This document shows, piece by piece, positions 53,733-62,668 of a DNA stretch of 64,000 bases. This DNA is from Candidatus Terraquivivens tengchongensis. Its GTDB lineage: Archaea; Thermoproteota; Nitrososphaeria_A; Caldarchaeales; Wolframiiraptoraceae. How positions within the stretch are numbered: the first letter of the stretch is position 1; each line of letters begins with the position of its first letter. The notes under the pieces were generated by a model, which was given only the letters and a program-made list of their open reading frames with translations, was not told the origin of the DNA and did not search any database. Made by a program: the position numbers and the translations under genes. The stretch spans positions 62,001 to 126,000 of the forward strand of contig JALNJK010000004.1 in NCBI GenBank assembly GCA_023268355.1, in the 5' to 3' direction.

Positions 53733-54332
53733 TTATTTCTTATCCAACGCCAACAGGAATACCTCAGAACTATGTTTTCTCGTGGCTGTTGGTACAATTC
53801 GTTTAACCCTCTGAAAGCTAAGGCGCAACCTATCCTCGATGCTTTTCACCTCGGGGCTTTCAAAAAGTTTTATATACAGACTGCCGCCCTTACGGACCAG
53901 CTCCTTTGCTATCCTTAGAGCAGCCTCTACGAGCCCTAGTTGCCTCGGCATATCTACCTCTCTAATACCCGTTAAGTTGGGTGCCAAATCTGATATCAGC
54001 TTATCGGCCAGCTCGCCCTTTAATGCTTCCCTTATCTTTCCCATCGCTTCAGGGTCAAAAACGTCCGCGATTATGCTTACGACGTTATCCGCGATCTTAA
54101 AATCTTGGGGCTTTACATCCACGGCGACAACAAGACCTCGTGGACCAACGTACCTGGCCGCCAGTTGCGCCATCCCTCCAGGTGCGGAGCCTAAGATTAT
54201 TACCTTGTCGCCAGGTTTTAGGAAGCCATACCTCTTCTGTATATACTGAAGCTTAAAGGCAGCCCTTGAAAGGAGTCCCAGCTTTCTTGCCAGTGTTGTA
54301 TAATAATCTTTAGAAGGGTGCTTTCTAAGCAT
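53733..54332 (-). CDS. rlmE: RrmJ/FtsJ-type rRNA 2'-O-methyltransferase
   Basis: 199 residues; the K-D-K-E tetrad is visible through RAAFKLQYIQKRYGF, LISDLAPNLTG and SLYIKLFESPEV. SAM site VIILGSAPGGMAQLAARYVG. RlmE family methylates U2552 of 23S rRNA in bacteria; archaeal members are assumed equivalent. 3 nt downstream of the RPC34-like gene. Confidence 0.93.
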   Translation of the reverse strand: MLRKHPSKDYYTTLARKLGLLSRAAFKLQYIQKRYGFLKPGDKVIILGSAPGGMAQLAARYVGPRGLVVAVDVKPQDFKIADNVVSIIADVFDPEAMGKIREALKGELADKLISDLAPNLTGIREVDMPRQLGLVEAALRIAKELVRKGGSLYIKLFESPEVKSIEDRLRLSFQRVKRIVPTATRKHSSEVFLLALDKK

Positions 54333-54335
54333 ACA

Positions 54336-54710
54336 TTAAACCTGACCAGATGTGTCAGTCTGCCCCAATATCCATTCCTCTAACAGCACACACGTGCAAG
54401 GTGTCACCATCTTGTCTAAACCACACGTATTCTCATGTGTACACGATGGGCATGGAGCGCCTCTAATAGGCTCGACGCTCAGCTGCTTTATCAGCGGGAC
54501 CAATCTTCTGGTCCATCTGTCGTTCGCAAACTCCTTAACCCGCTTTACTATTCCTTTCTTTTCCAACTTTATCGCTATCCTAGACCCTTCTCTGCTCGTA
54601 ACGCCGAGCTTGTGCCAGAGCTCGGATTGAAGTATACCTCTGTCCTCATACTTCAGTAGAAGCTTTATCGCTCGCTCCTCAAGCTTCGTCATTTTCATTT
54701 GCATGCTCAT
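54336..54710 (-). CDS. RPC34/RPC39-like winged-helix Fe-S protein
   Basis: 124 residues. A winged-helix domain (about 10-82, YEDRGILQSELWHKLGVTSR) is followed by a Cys motif CPSC...CGLDKMVTPCTC, matching the 4Fe-4S site at the C-terminus of eukaryotic Pol III subunit RPC34/hRPC39. Orthologues are known in Crenarchaeota and Thaumarchaeota. Adjacent to tfb, fitting a role in transcription initiation. Confidence 0.88.
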   Translation of the reverse strand: MSMQMKMTKLEERAIKLLLKYEDRGILQSELWHKLGVTSREGSRIAIKLEKKGIVKRVKEFANDRWTRRLVPLIKQLSVEPIRGAPCPSCTHENTCGLDKMVTPCTCVLLEEWILGQTDTSGQV

Positions 54711-54797
54711 TACACCGTAACTTCATATATTCTTAACGTAGGTTTTATCTTTAAGATTACCTTATTTACAAATATTTTTGTTGGCAATATTTAAACA

Positions 54798-55727
54798 CTA
54801 TTCAGTCTCCACTTCAACGTATATTTTAGTGTTCGCTAACAATTCTTTATATCTGTTCCTAATGGTTACTTCAGTTACCTTTGCAACCTCTGCAACCTCT
54901 CGTTGAGTTAACCTGTAACCCATAAGGGTTGCCGCCAAATACGTCGCAGCCGCCGCCAGACCTACGGGGCCTCTGCCATCTATTAGGCCGCACATCCTTG
55001 CATGTTCCAGTAACTCGATCGCCAGCCTCTCAACATCACCTCTTATCCTGAAGTTATTAACAAATCTTGAAACGTATAACTTGGTATCTGGTGAAGGTGG
55101 TGCCATGTTTAATTTGTTAATAAGAAACCTATAGCATTTCGTTATCTCTTTTTTATTCAAATTCAATGCCATGGCTATCTCGCTTAGCATCCTCGGGATG
55201 CCGCACTGTTTACAAGCTAAGTAAACAGCAGCAGCTGCAGTGTTTCTTATGGACCTGCCACGCATCGCACTCGTCTTTACTGCCTTTCTGTATATGAGGC
55301 TCGCCGTTTCCATAATGTTTGTAGGCAGACCTAATTTCAGGCATATCGCTGCAATCTCTGAGAGACCTCGCACCGAACTTCTTACGGTGCCATTCATGAT
55401 TGTCATTTTATCGCATCGCTTGATGGTAGACAATACTTCGGCTTGTAAATCCGAAATATTCATGCCTTTCGTATCTTTCCATCCTATCTTTGTCGAAAGA
55501 CCCATGTCATACATCACTAAGGTTATCGGAGCACCGACTCGTGTTCTTTTTCCATCCTTATCTTGGTCAAAACTCCTCCACTCGGGCCCTAAGTCAGCCG
55601 TAAGGTTAACTACAACAAAACCACAATCCACGCAAACTACTTCGCCACTGATCTTATCGAACAACAGGTTCGAACTACCACACTCAGGACATCTTGTTAC
55701 CGTTTCGTCATGCACTATACGTGACAA
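54798..55727 (-). CDS. tfb: Transcription initiation factor B
   Basis: TFIIB homologue recruiting polymerase to TBP-DNA. Zinc ribbon CPECGSSNLLF / CVDCGFVV (12-36), B-reader/linker with GPEWRSFDQDKDGKRTRVGA, and two cyclin folds (about 105-200 and 205-300) with RSIRNTAAAAVYLACK and GPVGLAAAATYLAA. 309 residues, complete. gar1 lies upstream on the same strand, 6 nt away. Confidence 0.97.
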   Translation of the reverse strand: MSRIVHDETVTRCPECGSSNLLFDKISGEVVCVDCGFVVVNLTADLGPEWRSFDQDKDGKRTRVGAPITLVMYDMGLSTKIGWKDTKGMNISDLQAEVLSTIKRCDKMTIMNGTVRSSVRGLSEIAAICLKLGLPTNIMETASLIYRKAVKTSAMRGRSIRNTAAAAVYLACKQCGIPRMLSEIAMALNLNKKEITKCYRFLINKLNMAPPSPDTKLYVSRFVNNFRIRGDVERLAIELLEHARMCGLIDGRGPVGLAAAATYLAATLMGYRLTQREVAEVAKVTEVTIRNRYKELLANTKIYVEVETE

Positions 55728-55733
55728 AAAGTT

Positions 55734-55973
55734 TCACTCCATAACGTAAAATTTTGAACCCTGTAAATATTGCTTATCTGTTGTAAACTTTACGGCCACA
55801 AAATGTGAGCTGACTGGCCCAAAAACGTTTGAGACGTAACCAACATGGTTAAGTCCCTCATCGTAAACTTTGACTCCTAGCTTTGGGACAATGTTTCCTT
55901 TTAATATGGCTTCGTTACTTATGCTGTGAATAAGGATACCTAAAATTACGGGTCTACGCTTCAGCTTAGACAT
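55734..55973 (-). CDS. gar1: H/ACA RNP protein Gar1
   Basis: 79-residue beta-barrel protein that binds Cbf5 and aids substrate turnover. KLGVKVYDEGLNHVGYVSNVFGPV matches the Gar1 core. In archaea gar1 is usually between srp19 and tfb, as here. Confidence 0.92.
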   Translation of the reverse strand: MSKLKRRPVILGILIHSISNEAILKGNIVPKLGVKVYDEGLNHVGYVSNVFGPVSSHFVAVKFTTDKQYLQGSKFYVME

Positions 55974-56007
55974 GTCTAATATCTAGAATTCGGTTACATT
56001 TAAGATT

Positions 56008-56316
56008 TTATAATTCCTTTGTTTCTTGTCTTAATAATTCCTGTGCTAAGATCTTAATAACGTGCTGTTTACTTAACGGTTTATCCGGCTTGACTATAAG
56101 TCTTCCGGTTTTTCTCCAATGTGTTTTAGGATGGGCGGCAACCTCAACTTTAACATACCATCCAAGCTTCTGAGCGGCCTTGTTCAATCTTTCAACTGTG
56201 GGCGACCTTGACGAAAGTCGTAACGGAACCCTTCTTCCCTCCCTCCAACTCAGTGCCCTATCAAAGTATGCGGGCCATATGATGAACCCCTCGCGCCTGA
56301 TCATGTTAAACATCAC
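56008..56316 (-). CDS. srp19: Signal recognition particle protein SRP19
   Basis: Binds SRP RNA and primes SRP54 docking. 102 residues: IIWPAYFDRALSWREGRRVP, then PKTHWRKTGRLIVKP. ATG 56301 (MIRREGF) may be the true start. Near rps8e and gar1, conserved archaeal order. Confidence 0.95.
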   Translation of the reverse strand: MMFNMIRREGFIIWPAYFDRALSWREGRRVPLRLSSRSPTVERLNKAAQKLGWYVKVEVAAHPKTHWRKTGRLIVKPDKPLSKQHVIKILAQELLRQETKEL

Positions 56317-56339
56317 TGCTTTTGTACATTATGCCAAGG

Positions 56340-56732
56340 TTAGCCAGCAGGGGCTATTAGAACTGCATTTATAACCCCGTCCTTACCAGGCCTTGATGTA
56401 ACCTTCGCATCTCCGAGTGGTGTTTCAATAATAGCGCCCCTTGTAAGCACACCCCTTCTCTCGTAGTCTTTATTGGACGGATTGGATTTAACACGTATTA
56501 TTGTTGTCTTCTCGACCTTTTTTGTGACTGGATTGTAAACGTTTACAATTTTGTCAGAAACCACAGCCACTTTAATCCCTCCGCCAAAAGTATCTTTGAT
56601 CTTTACCTTTCTATCGCCAACTATGGTTAACGTCGGTTCTCCTCCGCGTTCATACCTCCTCTTCTTCCTATATGGGACTTTTTTGCCACCGGTCGGTTTC
56701 CGTTTATGTATGTCAGTGTGCCACTGTACCAT
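56340..56732 (-). CDS. rps8e: Ribosomal protein eS8
   Basis: 130 residues; GGKKVPYRKKRRYERGG, IIRVKSNPSNKDYERRGVLT and GAIIETPLGDAKVTSRPG are the family blocks. It precedes srp19 on the minus strand. Confidence 0.96.
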   Translation of the reverse strand: MVQWHTDIHKRKPTGGKKVPYRKKRRYERGGEPTLTIVGDRKVKIKDTFGGGIKVAVVSDKIVNVYNPVTKKVEKTTIIRVKSNPSNKDYERRGVLTRGAIIETPLGDAKVTSRPGKDGVINAVLIAPAG

Positions 56733-56759
56733 GCCTATTCCTTTAAACGGGAGGAGCTT

Positions 56760-57305
56760 TTAACTTTTACCAGAGCTTTTTTCTAGTAACCCCTCTATGT
56801 ATTTTCTTATCTCCTGGGGGTTGTTCTTGATGTTGAAATAGTCCGCAAACAGCTGGGTAGTCCTGAGTAGGAGGGTTCTGCCGGATTTTTCCGCCTCGAC
56901 CAGTCCTTTCTCGATTAGCTGTCTAACGTGTTTATACGCCTCTTTTCCTCTGGCTGCCGCCAGAACCGCCTGGCTTACTGGCTGATGATATGCAATGAAC
57001 GACAAAGTTTTGAGCAAAGCCGTACTCAAAAGCGGTTTCTTTACGTGCTTCCTAACTATCTCCGAATACTCTGGTGCTAGGCACAAAAAATATCTCTCGC
57101 CCTCTAGTTTTTTAATCCTAAATGGATGGTTGGAGTTTTCATACTCAGTAGATATCTCGTTTATGATCTCCCTAATGGTGCTTTTCGATGTGGTGCCTAC
57201 AGCATTCATGAGTCTTTGTAGCTCAACAGGTTTGTCAGACGCATAAAGCAGCGACTCAATAACCGCCTTCATCCAAGCCTTTCTTTTTTCATCCATGTAC
57301 CTCAC
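56760..57305 (-). CDS. scpB: Segregation and condensation protein B
   Basis: Winged-helix kleisin-associated subunit of SMC-ScpAB condensin, 181 residues. AVIESLLYASDKPVELQRLM and TLSFIAYHQPVSQAVLAAARG match the two ScpB winged helices. Overlaps scpA by 17 nt; operon smc-scpA-scpB. Confidence 0.93.
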   Translation of the reverse strand: MRYMDEKRKAWMKAVIESLLYASDKPVELQRLMNAVGTTSKSTIREIINEISTEYENSNHPFRIKKLEGERYFLCLAPEYSEIVRKHVKKPLLSTALLKTLSFIAYHQPVSQAVLAAARGKEAYKHVRQLIEKGLVEAEKSGRTLLLRTTQLFADYFNIKNNPQEIRKYIEGLLEKSSGKS

Positions 57306-57828
57306 CCAAAGATATCAAGACTTTTCCATCCTCATTTTCGGTTATCATGATCATGCCCTTCGACGCAATAAACAGGAGTAGTATAAAACGTCTTACTGCC
57401 TCTAACCTATCAACACCGCTCATGATCTCGTCTAGCGTTATAGTTCCCTTGACCTCTAACACTTCTTTTATAAAATTGTAGAACTCCTCCACCTTCTCCT
57501 CGATTTTTATTATGAAATCTTCAATGTTCAACTGCTGCGGTTCAATGATTTCTTGCTTCCGTTGTGGTGGTGGCTCAGACAGGACGCGCTTTAGAGCATC
57601 AATTAACTCGAGTATGGTGGTCGTCACGAACTCGCCTCTCAACGGTGGAAATATAGGAGGCGGTATGAAGTATTCTTGCTTTTGTTTTATGACGGGTACT
57701 TCGTCAGCGGCGAGTAACCTTTCCGTCTTCATCCTATGCAATGTTGCCGCGGAGTATACGGCGATTCCCGACGAAACGAAATCAAATAATTCTTTTCCTT
57801 TTAGTACGTTGGCTAAAGAGCTCAGCAA
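57289..57828 (-). CDS. scpA: Segregation and condensation protein A (5' end extended)
   Basis: Kleisin bridging SMC heads. From TTG 57828 the frame gives 179 residues, but the upstream frame encodes a credible kleisin N-terminus (SPWRVLFDVTNWDKLRVWEI then LRELL), so translation should begin earlier. Between the preceding stop and 57828 there is no ATG, GTG or TTG. Candidates are CTG 57939 (GGAGG 9 nt before) and ATT 57915 (AAGGTGA 4 nt before). C-terminal winged helix about residues 115-175 (VKGTITLDEIMSGVDRLEAV). Confidence 0.85.
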   Translation of the reverse strand: MLSSLANVLKGKELFDFVSSGIAVYSAATLHRMKTERLLAADEVPVIKQKQEYFIPPPIFPPLRGEFVTTTILELIDALKRVLSEPPPQRKQEIIEPQQLNIEDFIIKIEEKVEEFYNFIKEVLEVKGTITLDEIMSGVDRLEAVRRFILLLFIASKGMIMITENEDGKVLISLGEVHG

Positions 57829-57931
57829 CTCTCTTAAATTAATCTCCCAAACCCTTAACTTATCCCAGTTTGTAACGTCAAATAATACGCGCCATGGAGA
57901 CTTGATCCATTGAATCTTTTCACCTTCTACG

Positions 57932-60900
57932 TCAGCCAGCCTCGACCCCCTCCAGCTTTGTCTTAATTATTCTGGATTCGCCTTTGTCCATATAAACGCC
58001 GATGAGCTGATCGGCCTTTTCGGCCAACACGTCTTTAAGGCTTACGATTATTATCTGCGTCTTCTTCGACATTTCTTTCAGCAACTCAGCCAACGCAACC
58101 GTGTAGGCTACGTCCATATGTGCGTCTATCTCATCAAAGATGTAAAAGTCGGCAGGTGTGAGGCCTTGTAGCGCCATCAGGAGCGAGACAGCCGCAACGG
58201 ACCTTTCGCCTCCGCTAACGCTTCTCAAAGAGCGCTGGGGTTTTCCAGGAAACTGTACTACAACTTCAACACCCGACTCGCCCGGTTTTGTCTCGTCAAC
58301 AAGCCTAAGCCAGGCCACACCCTTAGTAAGCCTGTTAAAATACGTCGCAAACTTTTCAGAAACTTTTTCCATAGTTGTGAAGAACGCTCTTAGTTTCTCA
58401 CCTTCAACCATCTTTATGAAGTTGATTATCTCTTGCCTTTCCAACTCCAACTCGCTTATTCTGACGGACCTGAGTTTGTAGTTTCCGATTAAAGCCTCGT
58501 ATTGCTCTGGAGCCAATTGGTTCACGAAGGAGAGCTCGTCCCTTTCAGCCTCTAATATTGTGAGTATCTGCTCTCTAAGCGTAGGCTCGAATGTTGACAA
58601 CTCAGATGCGTCCACATCGCCTAGCTCAGATAATTTTTCCATTATCATTTGAAGTTGGGACTCTATCTTCACGCTTTCAAGCTTAGCTTCTTGCTGCTCT
58701 GACCATAACGTCCTTAATCTTTCAGATATCTTGCTTTCTTCCTCACTTTGTGCGGATATTGTTTGTCTTATTTCGTCCCTAATATTGATCAGCTCTTTAT
58801 GTCTTGCTGATAGGTTCGCAATCTCATAGTCCAGCTTACTAAGTTCTGTTTCCGATAAAGTTAGCTTAGATTCGAACTCGGCTCTTAATTTTTTCTCCTC
58901 CTCCGCCCTTAGTTTGCTGGCCTCCAACGAACGTTTAAGCGATTCGACCTCCGACCTATACCTGGCTACTAAATTTAGTATTCTCCTTTTTGATTCCTCC
59001 AGACTTTTAAGAGTCGTAGACTTCTCTGCTAACTGTACCTTCAACTCCGTATACTTCGATTCAAGGAATTTTAGTTTTGATGAAGTCAACTCAAGATCTT
59101 TCTCTATATTTGGTCTTAGCTCATCCCCAGCCGGCTCGGTACTAACAATTTCAGATAACCTCTTTTTGACATTCTCTTCTTCTTTAGTGAGAATATCTAT
59201 CCGTTCGTCTATCTTCTTCTCCCTAACCATCAATTGTGAAAGAGACTCTTCCAGCAATTTGCGTTCGGCATTGAGCGATTTAATGTCCGCATTCAGAGAA
59301 GAAAGTTTTGTCTGTTGTCCTTGAATTTCGCTTTTAATTGATTCCGCCTTTTTTGCAAGCTCATCGCGCCTTAACTTTATTTCCTTCAGCTTAAGTTTTA
59401 CCGCCCCAAGATGGGATTCTAGATCCTCCAGCTCAACACGTAACGCGTTTATCTTGCTCTTCTCATTACCGACAATTTTAACGAAACCGCCGGGATAACA
59501 AACTATGCCCTTATCTAGGATAACTAGCTTGCCGTTTACCGTTTTTTTGTATGCCTCCTCGAAATCGTTAACGAATTCTACATGATTCCTAACCCATGCT
59601 TGAAATTTTTCTAAATTATCGCGGTTCGTTTCACTTGGATTGTCGTTTAATGTCAATAACTTGCACTTAAAATCTAAGGATGCGAACGTTTCAGATAGTA
59701 ATCGGGTCACTGCATAATTGTCTGTCACGATGGCACTTGCCCACTCATTAAGAACTACGTCAAGCTTTTCGCTATCTGGCAAGGATTTGATGAAACTATC
59801 CAACGTCCCTACAACACCGTCCACGAATCTTTCGGCCAGCAACCTAGCAAAATCTTCAAACTTTTTCAACTCTTCATCTTCAGGTTGAGCCGCCAATCTT
59901 ATCTTTAGCTCTGCTATAAGTGCCTCAGTCTTATTGATGACATCATCCGCACGCGCTAATATCTCAGAATAGCGTCCAACTAAGGATGCACATTCACTTA
60001 ACTCTTGATTAAGCTTTAATATCTCGTCTTCTGTTATGCGCACCTCAGAAAACAACTTTTCAAGCTTTTCATCAATGTCAGCAATTTTATTCTTGATCGC
60101 TAATGCCTCTCTATGTATGTCCTCCTTTTCTCTCATTAGTTGCTCTTTACTGTTCTTGATGTTTTCAAGCCTTAAGTATGCCTCAGACCGTGTCCTTTCC
60201 TCCTTGATTTTTGAGAACTTGACCTCTTCTAGCTTCTTCTCAAGCTCCTTGACAGCACTCCTCAGTCTATCCACTTCTTCAGACATTTTTGCAGCCTCCT
60301 CCTCTAACTGTTTCTTGTCCTTTGAACATTCAGCAATCTTTAACTCAAGATCGTTAAGCTCTTGTTCAGAAAGCGATATCGCTGACTCAAGTTCGGCAAT
60401 CTTTTGCTGTAGATGCGCAGACTCCTTCTCCAAAATCCCTATGCGATTTTCAGAATCCCTTATGTCGAGCCTCAGCTTAACGATCTTCTCAAACGTTTCC
60501 TGTCGTGCTTTTGTGAACTCTGCCAATCTTCGCTCTATTTCAGATATTTCACTTTCTGTCGTCTGTAGGTTAGACTTGAGCTCTGCAAGCTTCGCGGATA
60601 CTTCTTGTTTTTCAACCTCTAGTGCATGAACCTGCTCGGTTATGTTGACGATCTTTGATTGTAGCACTTTAAGAGATTCGGAGATTTTTTCCATCTCCAA
60701 TTTATACTGAAGCGTTTTGAGCTTGGCAATTTCTGCCTCTACAGCCTTCTTCCTAAGATACTGGTTCCTTTCTTTCTCGAGCTGCTTAACCCTTGTTCTA
60801 ACCTCAGCTGTACTGGCCTTAGCAACCTCCAAGTTCTTATCGGCTTGCGCAAGCTGTTCTTCGGCCTCAGCCTTCTTCCTATTGTACTCCGCTATTCCTG

Positions 60901-61393
60901 CAACTTCTTCTATCAACTTACGCATATCATCGGGATTCATTTCAGCTAGGCTCAATATCGCACCTTGGGGCAGTATATTGAAGCCCGAAGGTCTTATGTT
61001 AGCGGCCGAGAGCAACGTGAGCAATTCTCCTCTTGATGCTGACCTTCCGTTTATGTAATATTCGCTTTCACCATTCTGGTAGATCTTCCTAGTAATCGTG
61101 ACCTCGTCCGTTTCTATCGGTAATGCTTTTTCTGAGTTATCCAAAGTTATAGATACCCTGGCATATGCTGCTTTTCCTTTACCGCCTTCATGAACTAGTT
61201 CAGAGAGCCTGCCTACCCTTAAAGCATGCGGGCTCAGTTCACCCGTTACGAACCTGATCGCATCAAGCAAGTTAGACTTGCCGCCACCATTCGGACCCGT
61301 GATTACGACCAGGCCCTTGAGCAACTCGACCGTAGCCTTTTTTTGACCAAAAGACTTGAAAGCATGTAGCGATAGCTTTTTAATGTAAACCAT
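57932..61393 (-). CDS. smc: Chromosome segregation protein SMC
   Basis: 1153 residues. N-terminal ATPase half with LHAFKSFG and Walker A GPNGGGKSNLLD (the usual SMC motif has Ser after the first NG; here Gly). Long coiled coils (about 165-505 and 660-985) flank a hinge (about 510-655, RFVDGVVGTLDSFI). The C-terminal half has the signature SVSGGERSVAAVSLLMALQG and Walker B FYIFDEIDAHMD. It heads the smc-scpA-scpB operon. Confidence 0.97.
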   Translation of the reverse strand: MVYIKKLSLHAFKSFGQKKATVELLKGLVVITGPNGGGKSNLLDAIRFVTGELSPHALRVGRLSELVHEGGKGKAAYARVSITLDNSEKALPIETDEVTITRKIYQNGESEYYINGRSASRGELLTLLSAANIRPSGFNILPQGAILSLAEMNPDDMRKLIEEVAGIAEYNRKKAEAEEQLAQADKNLEVAKASTAEVRTRVKQLEKERNQYLRKKAVEAEIAKLKTLQYKLEMEKISESLKVLQSKIVNITEQVHALEVEKQEVSAKLAELKSNLQTTESEISEIERRLAEFTKARQETFEKIVKLRLDIRDSENRIGILEKESAHLQQKIAELESAISLSEQELNDLELKIAECSKDKKQLEEEAAKMSEEVDRLRSAVKELEKKLEEVKFSKIKEERTRSEAYLRLENIKNSKEQLMREKEDIHREALAIKNKIADIDEKLEKLFSEVRITEDEILKLNQELSECASLVGRYSEILARADDVINKTEALIAELKIRLAAQPEDEELKKFEDFARLLAERFVDGVVGTLDSFIKSLPDSEKLDVVLNEWASAIVTDNYAVTRLLSETFASLDFKCKLLTLNDNPSETNRDNLEKFQAWVRNHVEFVNDFEEAYKKTVNGKLVILDKGIVCYPGGFVKIVGNEKSKINALRVELEDLESHLGAVKLKLKEIKLRRDELAKKAESIKSEIQGQQTKLSSLNADIKSLNAERKLLEESLSQLMVREKKIDERIDILTKEEENVKKRLSEIVSTEPAGDELRPNIEKDLELTSSKLKFLESKYTELKVQLAEKSTTLKSLEESKRRILNLVARYRSEVESLKRSLEASKLRAEEEKKLRAEFESKLTLSETELSKLDYEIANLSARHKELINIRDEIRQTISAQSEEESKISERLRTLWSEQQEAKLESVKIESQLQMIMEKLSELGDVDASELSTFEPTLREQILTILEAERDELSFVNQLAPEQYEALIGNYKLRSVRISELELERQEIINFIKMVEGEKLRAFFTTMEKVSEKFATYFNRLTKGVAWLRLVDETKPGESGVEVVVQFPGKPQRSLRSVSGGERSVAAVSLLMALQGLTPADFYIFDEIDAHMDVAYTVALAELLKEMSKKTQIIIVSLKDVLAEKADQLIGVYMDKGESRIIKTKLEGVEAG

Positions 61394-61600
61394 CCCGCAC
61401 GCCCTGCAGCTTCTTTAACCCTTTTTATTAGACGTGTAATATTTGTTTATACTGCTAGAAATGTGGCACGAATATCAACAACACTAACAATCACGTCTTA
61501 CTGAAATAATATGCCGCCCTAGGTAGATTATGAACGTTTTTAAAGGTTATATTACCCGCTTTGCCTTTTTCCGCCTAGGTTAAAGGTAGCTGATGTATAA

Positions 61601-62668
61601 ATGGAGAGGATAAAACGCCTCCTAGAACTAATGGAGGAGAGGGCTTTTAGCGCATATTTGCTGACGTTACCTGAAAATCTTTACTACTTCACAGGTTTTA
61701 AGGGTGAGGGCGCGGCTGTAATAATGTCCGACGGCACAGTCAAGCTTTATACATTGCCCCTTTACTACGAGTCAGCCGTTCAGCAGGCTATACAGGGTAT
61801 TGATATAATTAAAACAAAGACCCATGATATGTTCAAAGACGAGCTCGCAGAAGAGTTGGGTAAGCTTGTTGGAGATATTGGGTTCGACTATATGGATGCT
61901 GAATCTTTCTGGAAAATGTCATCAAAATTGAGGTTTCTACATTTAATACCATCGTCCGAACTCGTTTGGAAGTTGAGGTCAATAAAAGACGAAAATGAGT
62001 TGGAGAATATAATGAAAGCAGCGGCAATATCTGATGTGGGTATGGAGGTTGCCCCGGACCTACTATCGCCTGGCGTTACTGAGCAAGATGTAAAGGCAGA
62101 GTTAACCGAAGAGTTGTTGAGATGTGGTGCAGATAGGGTCGCGTTTGATATAATAGTGGCATCCGGTGCGAAGTCATCTTTGCCCCACGGTGGTCCAGGC
62201 AATAGACAACTTCAAGCCGGTGACGTTGTCGTAATAGATTTGGGTGCATCGGTAAACGAGTATTCAGCAGATGTAACAAGAACATTTTTTGTAGGAGATA
62301 AAGTGGAGGATAAAATCGAGAAGGTTTACAAAGTGGTCGAGGAGGCCAAAAATTTAGCCGAGGAACATATGATGGCATGGGTCTCTACTTCCTTCGTCGA
62401 TAGGGTTGCGAGACAGTTTATAGAAAATGCTGGACTCATTGAGTACTTCGTTCATAGCTTGGGACACGGCATAGGGTTAAGCGTTCATGAGCCGCCAAAA
62501 ATATCGCCCAATAGCAAAGATCTGTTTGCTGAAAACATGGTTGTGACATGTGAGCCTGGTGTGTACATCCCAAAACAGTATGGCATAAGGCTCGAAGATA
62601 CTTTGCTAATTAAGAAGGATGGTGCCGTACGACTATCTAAAGCACCGTTCCATCCCTATACACATTAA
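61601..62668 (+). CDS. pepQ: Xaa-Pro dipeptidase/aminopeptidase (M24B)
   Basis: 355-residue metallopeptidase cleaving X-Pro bonds. N-terminal creatinase-like domain (1-130); pita-bread domain with metal ligands in VVIDLGASVNEYSADVTRTF, HSLGHGIGLSVHEPP, VTCEPGVY and GIRLEDTLLI. Substrate specificity (dipeptide versus longer peptide) not resolved. Its stop overlaps the uppS stop by 4 nt. Confidence 0.92.
   Translation: MERIKRLLELMEERAFSAYLLTLPENLYYFTGFKGEGAAVIMSDGTVKLYTLPLYYESAVQQAIQGIDIIKTKTHDMFKDELAEELGKLVGDIGFDYMDAESFWKMSSKLRFLHLIPSSELVWKLRSIKDENELENIMKAAAISDVGMEVAPDLLSPGVTEQDVKAELTEELLRCGADRVAFDIIVASGAKSSLPHGGPGNRQLQAGDVVVIDLGASVNEYSADVTRTFFVGDKVEDKIEKVYKVVEEAKNLAEEHMMAWVSTSFVDRVARQFIENAGLIEYFVHSLGHGIGLSVHEPPKISPNSKDLFAENMVVTCEPGVYIPKQYGIRLEDTLLIKKDGAVRLSKAPFHPYTH

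Noticed and set aside
58914-61058. Long serine/leucine-rich open frames antisense to smc
   Set aside because: They arise from the codon pattern of the SMC coiled coils on the opposite strand and lack starts, SD sites or domains.
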